From: Chloroflexota bacterium
GTDB lineage: Bacteria > Chloroflexota > Limnocylindria > Limnocylindrales > CSP1-4
NCBI GenBank assembly: GCA_021786915.1
Contig: JAJYMP010000660.1
Coordinates: 1-5,788 of the forward strand
DNA: 5,788 nucleotides
Direction of reading: 5' to 3'
This document shows positions 5,251 to 5,788 of this stretch, one piece after another. The notes beneath the pieces are model-generated. The model saw nothing but the letters and a program-made list of their open reading frames with translations. It had not been told where the DNA came from and did not search any database. Numbering within the stretch: position 1 is the stretch's first letter; every line of letters starts with the position of its first letter. Both the position numbers and the translations under genes were made by a program.

Positions 5251-5788
5251 TCAGGCCGGACGCTTGTAGAACGGGAGCGGCACGACCTGGGCTGCGACCG
5301 GCATGCCGCGAATCTCCACGGCCAGCATCGTACCGGGTTCGGCATGCGCCGTTGGCACGTATGCCATCGCGATCGGGATGCCCAGCGTGGGCGACATGGT
5401 GCCCGACGTGACCACGCCTGCCGGGGCGCCGTCCACGAGCACCGGATAGCCGTGGCGGGCGATCCCGCGCTCGCGCAGGACGAGACCGACGAGCCGCCGC
5501 GTCGTGCCGTCGCGGGCCACCTTCTCGAGGGCCTCGCGGCCCACGAACAGGCCGCGCTTGCTGAGCTTCACGACGCGGCCCAACGCGGCCTCGAAGGGAT
5601 TCGTGCGCCGGTCGAGCTCATTGCCGTAGAGCGGCATGCCGGCCTCGAGGCGGAGCGTGTCCCGGGCGCCGAGGCCCACCGGGACCAGTCCGCGCGGGCG
5701 GCCGGCATCGAGCATCGCGTCCCAGACCTCGCCCACCTGCCGGGTCTCGACGAACACTTCGAACCCGTCCTCGCCCGTGTAGCCGGTC
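5251..5788 (-). CDS. gcvT: Aminomethyltransferase (glycine cleavage T protein), N-terminus outside window
   Basis: T protein transfers the methylene group from the lipoyl arm of H protein to tetrahydrofolate, releasing ammonia. The last 178 codons are visible; about half the usual 360-370 residues, including the N-terminal folate-site aspartate, lie beyond the right edge. The visible part opens with TGYTGEDGFE, the signature of the family. It continues with LGARDTLRLEAGMPLYGNEL (39-58 of the visible part), NPFEAALGRVVKL, FVGREAL, and the C-terminal barrel with VTSGTMSPTLGIPIAMAYV. It ends in VPLPFYKRPA, the normal T-protein finish (family form VxLPFYKR). The reading frame is intact to TGA at 5253-5251. 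It leads the gcvH-gcvPA-gcvPB cluster, the common order in genomes with a split P protein. Any glycine riboswitch or promoter would be upstream, outside the window. Confidence 0.96.
   Translation of the reverse strand, partial: TGYTGEDGFEVFVETRQVGEVWDAMLDAGRPRGLVPVGLGARDTLRLEAGMPLYGNELDRRTNPFEAALGRVVKLSKRGLFVGREALEKVARDGTTRRLVGLVLRERGIARHGYPVLVDGAPAGVVTSGTMSPTLGIPIAMAYVPTAHAEPGTMLAVEIRGMPVAAQVVPLPFYKRPA

Overview
The window is an ordinary-looking, GC-rich bacterial chromosome segment with all six recognisable genes on the minus strand. In transcription order (right to left) they are gcvT (5' end cut off by the window edge), gcvH, gcvPA, gcvPB, an OppC/DppC-type ABC transporter permease, and a peptide/solute-binding lipoprotein (3' end cut off by the window edge). 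Strong GC bias at third codon positions leaves long open frames on the opposite strand and in shifted frames; these are shadows. I see no RNA gene, mobile element, CRISPR array or phage gene.

Right block (1903-5788): the glycine cleavage system. The T protein (aminomethyltransferase), the H protein (lipoyl carrier, lipoylated Lys62) and both halves of a split P protein (glycine decarboxylase, PLP lysine Lys273 in the second subunit) are consecutive. gcvH, gcvPA and gcvPB are almost fused: the gcvH stop and gcvPA start are 1 base apart, and gcvPA and gcvPB overlap in GTGA. This implies translational coupling and matched subunit levels. gcvT is separated from gcvH by 81 bases, and gcvH has its own good Shine-Dalgarno. 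The L protein (dihydrolipoyl dehydrogenase) is not here. Together T, H and P convert glycine and tetrahydrofolate to CO2, ammonia and methylene-tetrahydrofolate, with L reoxidising the H-protein lipoyl arm.

Left block (1-1797): part of a peptide/nickel/opine-family ABC importer. A DppC/OppC-type permease is followed, 93 bases later, by a secreted lipoprotein of the SBP_bac_5 family. The partner DppB-type permease and the ATPases are not in the window and may lie further downstream (below position 1). A 105-base gap carrying a perfect 7-bp stem-loop separates the importer from gcvPB. A very regular 8-bp stem-loop sits inside the first dozen codons of the permease gene, and a 6-bp stem-loop precedes the lipoprotein's ribosome-binding site.

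The organism is not identified. High GC, a split GcvPA/GcvPB and a lipoprotein with a Ser/Ala/Pro/Thr-rich linker of the kind common in Gram-positive and monoderm lineages suggest Chloroflexota or a deep actinobacterial lineage; this is inference. I found no convincing evidence of a previously undescribed system. The RNA structures around the transporter genes and the unusual transporter gene order are the best items to recheck.
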